Part shown: positions 23,068 through 34,595 of the stretch, piece by piece
How the letters are laid out: every line of letters begins with the position of its first letter
How positions within the stretch are numbered: the first letter of the stretch is position 1
NCBI GenBank assembly: GCA_037953625.1
Contig: CM075652.1
Location: 30,436,501 to 30,500,500 of the forward strand
DNA: 64,000 bases
Direction: 5' to 3'
Source: Crotalaria pallida
Taxonomy: Eukaryota > Streptophyta > Magnoliopsida > Fabales > Fabaceae
The notes under the pieces: model-generated
The model's input: the letters and a program-made list of their open reading frames with translations, nothing else
Databases searched by the model: none
Told to the model about the DNA's origin: nothing
Translations under genes and position numbers: made by a program

Positions 23068-24954
23068 CGCATAAAGGTTTTGATTGTTGGGATTTCCCTT
23101 CCACAATAGTAGGACATGACTAGGAATAAAATGAATCGTCACTATGTTGGTTCCTACAACAACATCCCTTAACTTTGTTACTGCAATTAGTAATATTGAC
23201 AGATCTTGAAAAACCAAGCCCGTCCACAAGTTAACCAAGAATAGTGGAATGTCTTTTATCGGCAGAGTTAGCATAAACTCATGTGCTTCAACCAATTGCA
23301 TGCCAATCAACTTCTTCATTTCTTGATGAGCAGATTGCACACTACCAAATTGGGTAGATTCATCAGTTTGTGATTCAACAAATTCCATGTTCAAAGGTAA
23401 CCCAACTAACTTGAAGGCAACAATCCAATAGAAGCACATTAACATCATGATCAAAACAATAAGGAATAGTGCAACCAGAAAGAGAAGTAATAATATTTGT
23501 AGAATTTCATGCTTCCAATTGTTGAATGAGGAATTATAGAAGGCCTGTTGAATATAGCAACTCTTTCTGACTATCTTCTCTTTCTCATAAAGTTTGAAGA
23601 GTTTGGCCAACACCTGATGAGCCAATACAATGGTACACCAACATAGAGTAGTTGTCCCATCAAACTCTAGCATAAAGGTCATGACTAGCATAATAGCAAT
23701 AAAGCATAACACACTGATTGGAAATAATAAGAGCAAGGTCAATACGTTGGTGAGAATTCTAGTAGAACAATTGAAATTATCCAGTAAAAATAATAGAAAA
23801 GCAATGGCCAAATTAATGGTGGTGTGGTGCAATATCCAATCAACAAGGCCATGTATAGAACTACCCAACAATGGTTGTAACTTGGATAAGTATAACAACT
23901 CATTACCATTAAGGGAAACCCACAATTTCAGTATGATAATCAAGTTTCTTGGCATTAGGTAGCTATGACTAACAGTGAATAGCTTCCAATAACAACTCGC
24001 AAACATGATGCTGATCCCGACAATGTAGTGAATTCGGTTGCAATTGTCAAGCAAAGTTGGTATCCATTGACACAACTCACAGAGGCTATAAGTGACAAAA
24101 CTAGATGAAGAAAGTATCAAGATATCATCAATGGTTACCATCATAATGTCTTCTATATACTGAATTAATTCCAAACAGCATGATATTCGCCTGAGCATTT
24201 TGTCATACACCTCATACACATGCGTTCTCAAGGTTGCACCTTGCTGCAATTTGATAGGAAAAAACAAAATGATCCAACTATAGACACCATACGGGTCTGG
24301 TGGCTTTGGTGGCAGTAGAAGAGAGGCTCCTAGCTGCATTTTGACCAGAACAGGATTTTGACCTTCAATTTTCACCGCTCCTTCATGTTGGACAATACTC
24401 AGACACACCTTGTTATGCTTCAGAATCGCCGCACCACTAAGAACCATATCGAGCACCAAGTGTTTGATGTATGGTTGCGGTTCATGGGTAATTGTGTCCT
24501 CGGCTGTCATGGTCTTCACGTTCGTCTCCGTCAATGGTTCTAACGGCACCGCCATGATCGCGTTGGTCACTAGTTCCAACAAATCGGCTGCAGCATCAGC
24601 AAACTCAAGCTGTTGCTCGACAACTTCCACGATTGGAGCCATCTCACTAACGGGTTCCAACCACATCAAATCTGCTTTTGCGTGTGCAACGGGTTGATCC
24701 TCAACTTCCTCAGTTGGTGGCATTGTTGTAAAGAGGATGGGACAAGCAACCATTTCATCAGCCTCCACCCTTGAGTTCTTCTCACTTGCTGCAATTTTTT
24801 CCTTGAGTTGAGCCAATTCTCGTTGAAATTGCTCACTCCTAGCTAGAGATTTGTCACAAATCGCAAGCATTCTTTGGTGTAGGGTTGCAAAATGGTCATC
24901 AATTTGCTCCTTCTGTGTTTCTTTGCAGCCATGTGAGATCAATGAAAGCACCAT
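22849..24954 (-). CDS. 701-codon chimeric ORF inside the LTR element
   Basis: An uninterrupted frame that fills most of the element's interior. Its ATG is the first base after the 5' LTR, overlapping the likely primer site, so the true start may be a later Met. Residues 1-70 are charged and helical (RSEQFQRELAQLKEKIAASEKNSR) and may form a coiled coil. Residues 70-190 are acidic and alanine-rich. About 210-620 hold many strongly hydrophobic stretches (for example LLLLFPISVLCFIAIMLVM and LLLLFLVALFLIVLIMMLM) without a recognised domain. The last 72 residues are the start of the nitrite reductase fragment. It may be a real product, or an accident of a young insertion in which stops have not yet appeared. 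I do not recognise the middle. Confidence 0.5.
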   Translation of the reverse strand: MVLSLISHGCKETQKEQIDDHFATLHQRMLAICDKSLARSEQFQRELAQLKEKIAASEKNSRVEADEMVACPILFTTMPPTEEVEDQPVAHAKADLMWLEPVSEMAPIVEVVEQQLEFADAAADLLELVTNAIMAVPLEPLTETNVKTMTAEDTITHEPQPYIKHLVLDMVLSGAAILKHNKVCLSIVQHEGAVKIEGQNPVLVKMQLGASLLLPPKPPDPYGVYSWIILFFPIKLQQGATLRTHVYEVYDKMLRRISCCLELIQYIEDIMMVTIDDILILSSSSFVTYSLCELCQWIPTLLDNCNRIHYIVGISIMFASCYWKLFTVSHSYLMPRNLIIILKLWVSLNGNELLYLSKLQPLLGSSIHGLVDWILHHTTINLAIAFLLFLLDNFNCSTRILTNVLTLLLLFPISVLCFIAIMLVMTFMLEFDGTTTLCWCTIVLAHQVLAKLFKLYEKEKIVRKSCYIQQAFYNSSFNNWKHEILQILLLLFLVALFLIVLIMMLMCFYWIVAFKLVGLPLNMEFVESQTDESTQFGSVQSAHQEMKKLIGMQLVEAHEFMLTLPIKDIPLFLVNLWTGLVFQDLSILLIAVTKLRDVVVGTNIVTIHFIPSHVLLLWKGNPNNQNLYAAVWPRKWNVCVAGSHDFFEHPHVNDLAYTPANKKGRFGFNLLVSGFFSSKRCAKAVPLDAWVSADDVIPFCV

Positions 24955-24972
24955 TGTAATGAGGCTGAATTA

Positions 24973-25003
<31 letters not shown>

Positions 25004-25511
25004 AAGAAGAAGAAGAAGAAGAAGAAGAAGAAGAAGAAGAAGAAGAAGAAGAAGAAGAAGAAGAAGAAGAAGAAGAAGAAGAAGGAAGAAGAAGAAGAAG
25101 AAGAAGAAGAAGAAGAGCTTAGAGTTCAGAAGACAAAATATGACTTAGATTGCACTTCCTATGAGTTCATATGGGATCATAGGAAATCAACCTAATTACA
25201 AGAGAAGAAAAATGCAGAACAAGAGTACTAAGGTTCAGCAATGAAGATTACACCAAAAAGAGAGAAAATGAGAATAACCAAATCATTGTCTACTTTCTCT
25301 TTCCTCTAACCAACTATATACTCTACTGGTGCCAAATGAAATCCTTCAACCGTGTGTTGGCTGCCTTTTTCGTGTGACCTTGTGATCATTGTTGCTGTCA
25401 TCAAGTGCTGCCAGGTGTCCTTGAGGCTCAACCAAATTGCCTTGACTGTTAGTGCCATAATCTCCACTAGCTGGTGGACTATTTTGCCCCTCCTCAATTG
25501 TACTTGTTACA
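24955..25511 (-). repeat. 5' LTR of the nitrite-reductase element (557 bp)
   Basis: Same termini as 21763-22221. It is about 100 bp longer because of the expanded GAA tract at 24974-25115. Confidence 0.9.
24974..25115 (+). repeat. (GAA)n microsatellite, about 47 units
   Basis: A nearly pure GAA/AGA run with a single GGAA interruption near 25083. It lies inside one LTR of the young element and is short in the other LTR. Confidence 0.97.
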
Positions 25512-25516
25512 GGAGC

Positions 25517-25790
25517 TAGCAAGAACTTCATAGGGAATCATATTATATCAATGGAAGTACTAACTTGATCTACTACAAGATTCACGATTGCAAGGGTGCA
25601 AGCCTTGTTCAAATCTTATGAACTACAGTGCCAAAATTCACTCTCCATCATGTTCAATAGTTCCTGATCCAACATCATGTACGAGATTAATTGGGAGATC
25701 AGTGTATCTCACTAACACTAGACCTGATCTATGTTGTTTTGTCTATGTTATTCCTGAGTATGGATATTGTTTAATATTTATGTTTTGTGA
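25517..25790 (+). pseudogene. Ty1/copia remnant, right part (RNase H region)
   Basis: Continues the copia pol after the GGAGC duplication: ELARTS, then GLQGCKPCSNLMNYSAK-like text, TSCTRLIGRSVYLTNTRPDLCCFVYV. It ends in unrelated AT-rich sequence after about 25765. Frames are broken near the start. Confidence 0.82.
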
Positions 25791-26765
25791 ATGAAATTTT
25801 ATTTTTAATCAATTGTTTGATTGTATTTTAATTTATGCATAGAAGTAGCTAATCTATGTTTTGGGACATACTACAACAAAGTGGAAACTTGAGTATTGAA
25901 TTGATCATGTAATCAAACTTTATAATTGCGTGAGAGTAGGAATACTTCTTGCGATTTATATAACGCTAAAAGGTTCCGACAATTTTTATCAAAAGTAAGG
26001 TTATAAATCTAGAAGTTTTACTAAGGAATTAGGGGCTTTAGCATTTATAAGAAACATGAATTTGATGAGGAATCACGCTTTCAGTACCGTATCGGAATCG
26101 TTGTTGACTAAAATAGAATGAATTTCACAAACATAATATTAACAAATCCTAATATCTGAAACATGTTCCTAGTCTTTCCCCGCATTCAAAACACTCTTTA
26201 ATTTAATTTTTTATTTTATTTTTAATCATGTTTTCTCTATTCAATTTAAAATCAATCTTAATTTCATTAGGTAATTATTAATTAGGTGAGAATTATTAAA
26301 ATATAAATCCTCATGAAAACGATTTCTACTTACTCTTTATTACTCGTGTGACTTGGTGCACTTGCTAGTAACAAATCACAAACACACAACATGAGCAATT
26401 TCAGTAAACTTGAGAGCTAACCAAGACAGCTAGCACAACAATTACATGATTAACAAGTAACTTAAGTTAGTTTGTTTGTTAAGCAAATTAAGTAACTCTA
26501 GTTGGGTAGTCAGTTACTTAATCGTACATATAAATAGATTAAGTTTTAATAGAAAGGAAGATTAAATAATTCATTTTTCTTCATTCAATGATATTCAATT
26601 CTTATACGTCTCTAATTTCTCTGTTTTTTTCTCTCGAGTTCTCTAATTTCATTGTTGTTCCTGCTCAATCCATGGCTTCTACCATGTTTAAAACTCACCT
26701 GTTTTGTTTTCTTTGGAACTTTGGCTTCTGCCTTTCTAGTAAGTGTTGGAACAAGAGATATTATT
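25791..26765 (+). other. AT-rich stretch with LTR-like and promoter-like text, no confirmed gene
   Basis: Around 26460-26590 the text (GTACATATAAATAGATTAAG, then TTTTTCTTCATTCAATG) looks like a copia LTR or a promoter with a TATA box at 26526-26535. A short frame from 26588 or 26671 reads a hydrophobic start (MASTMFKTHLFCFL), but it is cut by the foldback element at 26766 and has no recognisable continuation. I would not call it a gene. Confidence 0.4.
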
Positions 26766-27271
26766 TAATAGGCTTAATTATGTCACATGTTCCTGAAGTT
26801 TAGGGTACTTTTGTCAGATATCTTTATACTTTATTTTAAATGTCTGAGTCCCCGAAGTTACTTCTGGATTTGTCATATACCACTACTACCAATTCTGGCC
26901 AATTTCGATGACATGTAACATCATAATCCTAGTCCGACGCAGGAGGTCGATAATCTAGTGCCTGCGTGATGTTACATGGGCGAAGACGACCACTCTATTT
27001 AATTCTTTTTTTCTTTTTTTTATTTAACTAAAAATATTAAAATATTAAGTTTTTTAGTTTTTTAAAAAAATATCTTCGCCCACGGGGCACCAGGTGCTTA
27101 ACCTGCTGCATCTGATCAGGATTCCGATGTTACATATCAGCAAAATTGGCCAGAATTGATAGTAGAGGTATATGACAAACCCAGAAATAATTTCGGGGAG
27201 TCCGACATTGAAAAAAAATAAGAGTATCTACCGCAAACTTCAAGGACCTGAGACATAATTAAGCCTATTTA
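26766..27271. mobile_element. Mutator-like foldback MITE with long inverted arms
   Basis: Arms 26766-26987 and 27071-27271 are inverted copies with divergence. The ends are TAATAGGCTTAATTATGTC and its complement, and the spacer is AT-rich (about 83 bp). The 8-bp ATATTATT flanks both sides (26758-26765 and 27272-27279). Long arms with an 8-9 bp duplication suggest a Mutator-type origin; hAT is the alternative. There is no transposase. Confidence 0.85.
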
Positions 27272-27383
27272 ATATTATTACAACAAGAGAAATGTTACCC
27301 GGTACGGGGTGATTTTTGTAATTGTTGTGTCAACAATGAAGTTGAAGCATTTTTACTAACACTTGTTCTTGAAAAAGACCATG

Positions 27384-29397
27384 TGTAACATCCTGATTTT
27401 TTTATATCAGAATAATATACTTCCTCTGATTTCATATATAAGCCAAAATAACTAATTTTGCAAGTATAAAGAAAGCTAGTTGAGTAATATACTTCCTCCG
27501 ATCTCATATATGCCAAAATAACTAATTTTGCAAGTATCAAAAAAGTTAGTTGAGTGTATTTAATTTTTTTGAATTCACAAAAGAAATAGACCATTTTAGA
27601 AAAGATGTATTGGGAATGAAACAAAAATTAAATGATACAGCCACTTTGTTGAGATATTTTAGGAATAATTGTATTGGAAATAGAAAGTTAGTTAAATTTT
27701 ACTTATATTTAAGATCATAAATAAGATGTTTTTATTTATATTCGAGATCGGAGGGAGTAAATTCTAAAATATTAAGAAATGAAAATGATTCATATGCTTG
27801 AAGAATGATTTCTTGATTCTAAGAAATAATAAATACAGATTTCTTAGGTATTAAGAAATAATAAAACTTTGGATTAATTAATGACTAAGAATAGGGCTTA
27901 AATAATAAAGAAAAACCAAGAATATTCTAGATTTAAACATGTGATTTTTATGATGAAAAATGTAACATGGTATCTTATTTTACAAATAAATAAAATAAGA
28001 ATTTTGTTGATTAATAATTAAGAATTGAAAAATCTAGAATCTTCTAAGAATTTTGTTAATAATTAAGAAATGGAAAAGTTTAGGAAAATCCAGAATCTTC
28101 CAAGAATTTTGTTAATGGAAAAGTTTAGGAAAATCTAGAATCTTCTATGAATTTTGTTAATAATTAAGAAATGGAAAAGTTTAGAAAATTCTAGAATCAT
28201 TTAGAAGTTATTAATAGAAATGGAAATAGAAAATAAAAATAAGAATAAGAATATTGTAATTATTTCTTAAGTGTTAAGAAATAATAATAGATAAATGTAA
28301 TTACTTAAATATTAAGAAAAGAAAATTACATAAAAGAAACCTAGAATTTTCCAAAAAAACATGTAAATAAGAAAAACCAATAATTTTCTAGAAAACCTTA
28401 GAAATTAGGAAGAAGAAGGAATATTCCACAATAATTTCCTTCAAAAGTAAGCCTCCAAGGCTTATAAACAGGGGAGGGATGTTTTGGATAGGAAATAGCA
28501 CAATCCCTCACCCTCTCTTAAGCTCACACACGTCAAACCTTTCAAAAATCACCCAAAACCACCACACCAACTTACAAACTCTTAGAATATTGCGAAAATC
28601 AAGGAACTCAGAGATTAGGACTTCGAATCGAATATGGAGGAACCTTGGAGCAAAGAAACCGCATAGGAATCAAACTCCTTCTATCACTTGAGGTAACGGA
28701 GAAGTCATTTCTTATAAAACAAGATTAGTATTTGAATAGTATGAGGATTAGTATAATTATCTAGACTCTAAAGCCTTGGAATGAATACGGATATGTATTT
28801 GTATGATGATTGATTAGCCTTATAATGAATATGGATATGTGTTTGTATAATGATGAATTATGATGTTGAATATGTTTGATATGACATGAATGAGTATGAA
28901 ATAATTTAAAATGAAATTGGGTATAAAGTAAAGTTGTATGATTAAGGTTTGGATAAACTCGTATTGAATGATAAAGGAATGAATCATATAAAGGAATTGA
29001 ACAAATTAAAACTTAATATAGGTTAATCTCCATATGACATAACTACATAATGTGATGACTCGTTTGAGAAATGGTGAATTTAAAAGAAACAGATGCATTA
29101 TATACTAATCTTAGTCTATACTAATAAGCTTGTGACTTACTCCTTGTATTTTCCACATTTTAGGTATAAACCACATGTAAAGGGCAAAGTATGTCCCAGA
29201 GAAGAAGGCTAAAAGAAATATCTGTGAATGAAGATTTTAATCTGTACAAATGTAAACCCCAATTTCCAACAAAACTTTTCGTAACAAAACTATATTTTGA
29301 AAAATCAATAAAAGTAATATTTTTCTCCGTTGCCAACTATTTTTCAAAAAAAAAACTATTTTTCAAAAAATATTCTTTATTAAATTGGGGTGTTACA
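27384..29397 (+). repeat. solo LTR with CCATG target duplication (2014 bp)
   Basis: Starts TGTAACATCCTG at 27384 and ends TTGGGGTGTTACA at 29397. CCATG flanks both ends (27379-27383 and 29398-29402). It carries a donor-like TTGAG|GTAACG (GT 28693) and an acceptor-like CACATTTTAG|GTAT (AG 29162-29163). A MITE sits inside near its start. No palindrome pair was seen. Confidence 0.9.
27492..27757. mobile_element. Stowaway-like MITE (Tc1/mariner type)
   Basis: Terminal inverted repeats CTTCCTCCGATCTC and GAGATCGGAGGGAG, with TA on each side (27490-27491 and 27758-27759); about 266 bp and AT-rich. A 70-bp partial duplicate of its left end lies just upstream (27420-27489). Confidence 0.85.
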
Positions 29398-29402
29398 CCA
29401 TG

Positions 29403-31947
29403 ATTCTTGGTTTTCTACATATTTAATCAGTCATTAACAAATCCATATTGAATTCTTCATAAAATTATTCATCTCCTTATATTTGAACCACAATGTTTTG
29501 TTTTTTAGAATTTTAATTTTTTTAAGATTTCAATATTCTTAAAAAAAAACAGATTTCATGCACAATCTTAAATATTTGTCGATTATAATGTGTGAAAAAG
29601 CTAAGCTAAATGAAGGTTTGCATAAAATGAGTAAGGAAAATTTTTTTTTTTTGGTGTGCATTATAATGGTGTCTTTTGATTAATAGTCGAAGAATAATTT
29701 TTTTCAACATGTAAAGATCATCGAATTGACTTTTATTTTTATCTATAATTTTTTTTTTCATACACATGACAAAGATCGAATCCCTCAACCATGTTTAAGG
29801 AACAATTAAATGAAAGTTTTCACAAAACGAGGAACGAAATGATGAAAGTCAATTATCGTTGTGAGAAATTGCAAAGTTTGAGACAAGATGTAATGGTACT
29901 TAGTAAATTAGCTAGCTTGGTTTTTCATAAGAGAGACAATATTTTATAGATTGAGAATATGCATGTAGATTAATCGGATTATCCATGTACTTGATACGGA
30001 TGCAATTGCATTGTGAGTTGCAATGAAATCCTGCCGCACTCTCTTTCTCTCTCTAAAAACAAAAGGGCTACATAATTATTTCGGACTTGTCGTTAGTCAC
30101 GAACATCTACCTTACATGAATATCATCAAAAAATCTACTGCGACATACAGTAGGGACCTAATAACATGAACCGAGCTTAGACGGCCTACAATGAAGGACT
30201 TTAAACCTAGATCAACCCGGAGAATCTTGGAAATAAATATGACCTGTAGATAAGTCACGAGACTTATTCCTGAAGAGAATCTCCAGGAGATTAAAAAAAC
30301 TCAATTATCCAAGATTGTTGAAGATTATTGATGAATTATTAGCAATTATAGATCATCGATTATCTATTTAGAGATAAAATTACACGAAGATTATTCTCAA
30401 AGAAAGAAGATTTATATATCAAGAGAATTAATACATCAGACCAAGTTTTTCATCCTAATTATATAATATAAGCCTACAACATGGGCTGGCGTCATAGGAA
30501 ATCATCATCATCGTCCATCGATATCCTCAGCATTATCGGAAGTATCAACATATCAAATACTCATAATTTCATACTCCCAGATAGCATCATCAATAGAGAG
30601 AGAGAGAGAGAGGGAGCGATATTCAACAAAAAGAGAGCTAAACTCTTGCTATCCTACACGATGGCAGTTGCATCCAACCTCATCGCGAAGGTTCAACAAC
30701 CACACGAAGGCCATCGCCCAACAGTACTGAGGGTCTTAACCTCAGGATCCAAAGCGGTGTTCCCACCTTATTAATATAAGAGTCAACAGTTTTCCAAACG
30801 ACCTCCCTAAGAATAGGGGACATACCTTCCTCCTTAGTATACAACATCACACTTACACCGTTTTTATATAATAAGTAGTTAGTATACGACCGAGAATGCT
30901 CTGCATAGGATTGAAAATAATATTTATATATACCCTCAATGAGTGTCTAAGTCACTAATATAAATTTTTAAGTCTATATGATACATTTTATCTCTAGAAT
31001 AATATGGTAAAATTAAACTAATTTTTCTCATAAAAAATTATTACGTTTTTTAGGAAAAAAAATTAATTTTCCATGTTATTGTAGAAAAAAATGTATCAAG
31101 CACTCTTGAAATTTGTGTTAATGATTTTTAATTTTTCCATACTATTGTGTTTTTGTAGACATTTTTATTTACGGAGAAAGGGAAAATGAAATTAATCCAC
31201 CAACAATTTTTTTTTTTATTACAAAGGAGGTATGTACCTGAGACTACCTAGGTGCCCCTGCACCTACCAATTAGGCTGACCTACGCGGACTAATAAATCC
31301 ACCAATAAATTACCAAATGGTGGCTAGAGCCGGCAAAAAAACTCGGCCGGATCGAGTCGGCGTGAATAAACCTGATATATAAGAGGGCTTAGATTCTTAA
31401 AATACAACTCGAATAGATTCTGGGTCTTTTTAGTCTAATTTATAAATCCCAAATCCATCAGACAACTAGGCCGTATGCTAATATCACCTAAAAAAAGCTT
31501 GAATTAGTTTAAAAATATAATATGACCCGCTACCGGCAACTGTTACTCCCACTGAAAAAGTGTCAACATTAAAATTTCTTGTATCTTGTTTAAGTTAGAT
31601 TATTTTACATGAGTAAATAAGCTATAATATCATATAAGAATAAAGAAAAATAAAATTATTTGATTATGAAACTTTCATAAATGTTTTTTTAACCTTGAAA
31701 CTATAGTAATAAATAGAGAATAAATGGATTATATGATATTAGGCACCAAAACAAACATAAACGTTGTGTATGTGGGGTACATAATTTTTTTTTTTTTTTT
31801 TTTTTGAAATTGTGAGGTACATAATCAGTAGAGTACCAAAACCACTGAAAAATTACTGCATGATCTGAGATGAATTATACTTAACGTATCCAAACCATTG
31901 TTTTTTCCGTTAAACTCGTTCAGTATAAAAGTAATATAAGCTATATT
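29403..31947. other. AT-rich intergenic stretch, no gene supported
   Basis: T-rich runs occur at 29640-29652 and 31787-31805, and a short (GA)n at 30595-30612. A 97-codon ATG frame at 30481 passes through the (GA)n and has no recognisable similarity. The text around 31230-31310 has a repeat-like look but no boundaries. Confidence 0.5.
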
Positions 31948-31962
31948 ATATACTCTCTATTC

Positions 31963-32131
31963 AAACCAACGAGCTGTTGGTGCAGTGGTGTCAGAGGCTG
32001 CATTTGGTAGAACAAATCACGGTTCGATCTCCATAACAACGTTAGGAGAGGAATAAAATCTTAACCCCGGAACACCCCTCGAACTGAATTAGTCGACCCA
32101 ACGGATTGGATACCAAGGTGCAAACAAAAAA
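31963..32131 (+). mobile_element. tRNA-derived SINE with 15-bp target duplication
   Basis: ATATACTCTCTATTC occurs at 31948-31962 and 32132-32146. Between lie a pol III box A-like GAGCTGTTGGTGCAGTGG (31971-31988), a box B-like GGTTCGATCTCC (32021-32032) and an A-rich tail (CAAACAAAAAA). This is the layout of a plant SINE; the body is 169 bp. Confidence 0.9.
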
Positions 32132-32146
32132 ATATACTCTCTATTC

Positions 32147-32915
32147 GATTTGCATATATTATTGTGGATTGAATAAGTTATTCTCTTCGTTTTTGAAGAA
32201 AGGATTAAATAAGATATCCAGCAAAATTCATATAAATTTTGGTAATAAGTGGAGGTTAGAGCATATAGTAGTTGATATGTTCTTATTTAAGTAAGTGATT
32301 GCGATTTGACTTCCAACTCTTCTGGATGTAAGAAGTTTTGCTGAATACTACTTTCTGAAAGAGCTCAATCGACAATATGAAAAGAAAAAATCACTCAGCT
32401 AAACACATAAATACTTTGAAAAAAAATATAAATTATGGTAATGTCAATCTCCTTATCCCATTGAAGATGTCAGTATTGGGAAAATTAATTATTTTATATA
32501 TTTATTTCCATAATATTTATATTATTTTTTTAAAAAAAATCATTCCGAATAACAAAGAAGTACAAGTAACACTTCTTGCAAAAATACAATATGTTTAAAG
32601 TTAAATTGTTATTTTATTACACGTTCATGCGTCTTTTCAAAATGTTGTGTTTGTTGGAATGTGTATAAACTAAATGGCACAATATATATATATAATATAA
32701 CATTTGTGCATATTTTTATAATTAAGTATGAGAAATTGAAAAACTATCTTCCCATTTTTATCATTTTCTATTTATTATGGGTTACTCATCAAATAATATA
32801 TTGTCGGTTCTTTACCTAACTTATGTTAAAAAGATGTGTTGAACACTGAAAAATCATTGCATGCACAAATAAATTCTTAAAATATTGTCTTCGACACGTC
32901 TTATATCACGCTTTT

Positions 32916-32964
<49 letters not shown>

Positions 32965-33055
32965 ATAAGACTTTTCATCAATATATTAAGTTAGTAGTAT
33001 TCCTGGCCATTTTCCACTAACAGGTGGACTGATGACTAGTATTTATGTCTCTGGG
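32147..33055. other. AT-rich spacer with an (AT)n tract
   Basis: No gene. An (AT)n microsatellite lies at about 32920-32958. Short ATG frames at 32106 and 32377 look accidental. Confidence 0.55.
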
Positions 33056-33059
33056 ATAA

Positions 33060-33370
33060 AAAAATTGATCCCTGATTTTGTGGATATTGGTCAAATTAGT
33101 TCATGAAATTATTGAAATTCTAAGTTAGTTGTCGAGATAGAAACATGCAATCATATTAGTTCTTGATGACGTGAATGATCTATAAAGTCAAGAATTAATT
33201 TAACCGATATTCAATGCTTTTTCGTTCTTTATTTTTTTTACCATTGATGATCATTAATGTCATATATTAATATGATTGACATATTTCTATCTCAGAATCA
33301 ATTTGAAATTTCGAAAATTAAATAAACTAATAAATTAATTGATATCCACAAAGTCATGAACTAATCTAAC
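33060..33370. mobile_element. foldback (inverted-repeat) element
   Basis: The left arm at about 33075-33190 (TTTGTGGATAT, GAGATAGAAACATG, CAATCATATTA) is mirrored at about 33230-33355 (CATATTTCTATCTC, GATATCCACAAAG). The arms are diverged by perhaps a fifth, with a short loop. The ends and any target duplication are unclear. Confidence 0.65.
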
Positions 33371-34086
33371 GTATTTATGGTAGAAAAAATTTCTAAGCTG
33401 AAGGTTCATTTCTTAGCCTTTCCATATTTTAAGAGCTAGACAATTTTTAAAAAAAATAAAAAAATAAGCAAGAGCTAGACTATATATAGCTGTATATGTC
33501 AGCCTTCCCATATTTTGCTCCTTGAGAAAGGAATAGATGGGATAAAGATGGACAACAGAAGTCAAACGGAGTTAGATATGTTTCCAACCAGCCTCCAATT
33601 TGGATATTCTGCGTCACTTTGTTAATCAACTTCCCGACCCATCTGGCGTAGCTTGTCTCCCTCTTTCTATAATTTTTTTTCTGAACTCTTTCACCAGTAT
33701 CATATGTATCGTTTTCAAGAATACTCTTAATACTAAAGAATCCTTGAAATTAATTTTGTATAAAGTCACATTTTTATGTCTTTCCCAACGGGATGTGTTA
33801 ACCGGGAATCGAATCTCAGACTTCTTAGTCTCATGTTCCCTCTTACTATAATAAATCTCTTCAAGGTCGAAAGTAGTAATATTTTCATGTTATCTTTTTA
33901 ATATACATTAGGGGGAATTCTACCAATGGAAACAATAATAGATATTACTTGTTAAGTAACATCACAAATATTGAAATAAATAAAATAACAGTTTCAACAA
34001 GGTTTAACAAGAGTACAAAGATACCTTTAAAAAAAAGACAAGACTACATCAGCTTCATTTTCTTACAAAAAATTATTATTTTTTTT
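33371..34086. other. AT-rich spacer, no gene seen
   Basis: Short frames at 33600 and 33949 lack recognisable motifs. Nothing else was identified. Confidence 0.5.
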
Positions 34087-34595
34087 GGCTTATTTATATC
34101 TTTAATCCCAGAAAGTTTAGCGTGTTTTGGTTTTAGTCTCTAGAAGTTATTTTGACCGGGACTAATCCTTAAAATTTCAAACATTTTGGTTTTGGTCCCC
34201 TTCGTTTGCAAAAATTTGTTATTTGTTTGTATAGCTAGCAGAACATCACATCAACAGTCCATGTGGTCTAAAGTGAAACCTAATAGGTGATATAACATGA
34301 TGATACAAATCCACGGACACAAAATGGTCCTATACGCAAAATGGTCATGTATGGATAATTTTGAGTTCATAGGCTTGAATCATCCATGTCACATTATCTA
34401 TTTGACACTATCTCACACCCCGAGGCAGCTGATGTGGATTTTCGTTAACCATGTCAGTAAATAACTAATTTTTTGTAACGGATGGGACCAAAACCAAAAT
34501 GTTTGAAAAATTAAGGATTAATCCCAGTCAAAATAACTTATAGGCACTAAAACCACAACACGTTAAACTTTTAGGACCAAAACCATAAATAAACC
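34087..34595. mobile_element. foldback MITE, about 509 bp
   Basis: Ends GGCTTATTTATATC and (inverted) GGTTTATTTATGG. Arms at about 34087-34220 and 34460-34595 share GTGTT(T)TGG, TTATTTTGAC and TTTGGTTTTGGTCCC in inverted order. T-rich flanks make the target duplication ambiguous. It ends about 0.7 kb downstream of the WOX stop codon. Confidence 0.75.

Larger units (their letters stand above)
21763..25511 (-). mobile_element. young non-autonomous LTR element carrying a nitrite reductase fragment
   Basis: Bounded by LTRs (21763-22221 and 24955-25511) and flanked by GGAGC (21758-21762 and 25512-25516). On the minus strand the 5' LTR ends CTCATTACA at 24955. A primer-site-like ATGGTGCTTTCATTG follows, and a polypurine-like TTTTAAAGGGGCGAGTAT precedes the 3' LTR. 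The LTRs differ at only about seven sites by eye outside the GAA tract, so the insertion is recent. The interior lacks recognisable gag-pol. It holds a 701-codon ORF, a nitrite reductase piece and a tail (YPNYNLEDKVDFKGASIV) like the end of a Ty3-type pol, which suggests descent from a gypsy element that swapped its genes for host sequence. Confidence 0.87.

Noticed and set aside
22056..24954. A functional nitrite reductase gene
   Set aside because: The segment covers less than half of the protein, lacks both termini and the C-x3-C pair, and has a frameshift and a stop.
24851..25195. Lysine/glutamate-rich 114-codon ORF
   Set aside because: It is a translation of the GAA microsatellite.
26588..26803. 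Small secreted-protein gene with a TATA box
   Set aside because: Only a hydrophobic start is present, the text resembles a copia LTR leader, and the frame is cut by the foldback element.
30481..30774. 97-codon ORF
   Set aside because: It passes through a (GA)n run and has no recognisable motif or gene structure.
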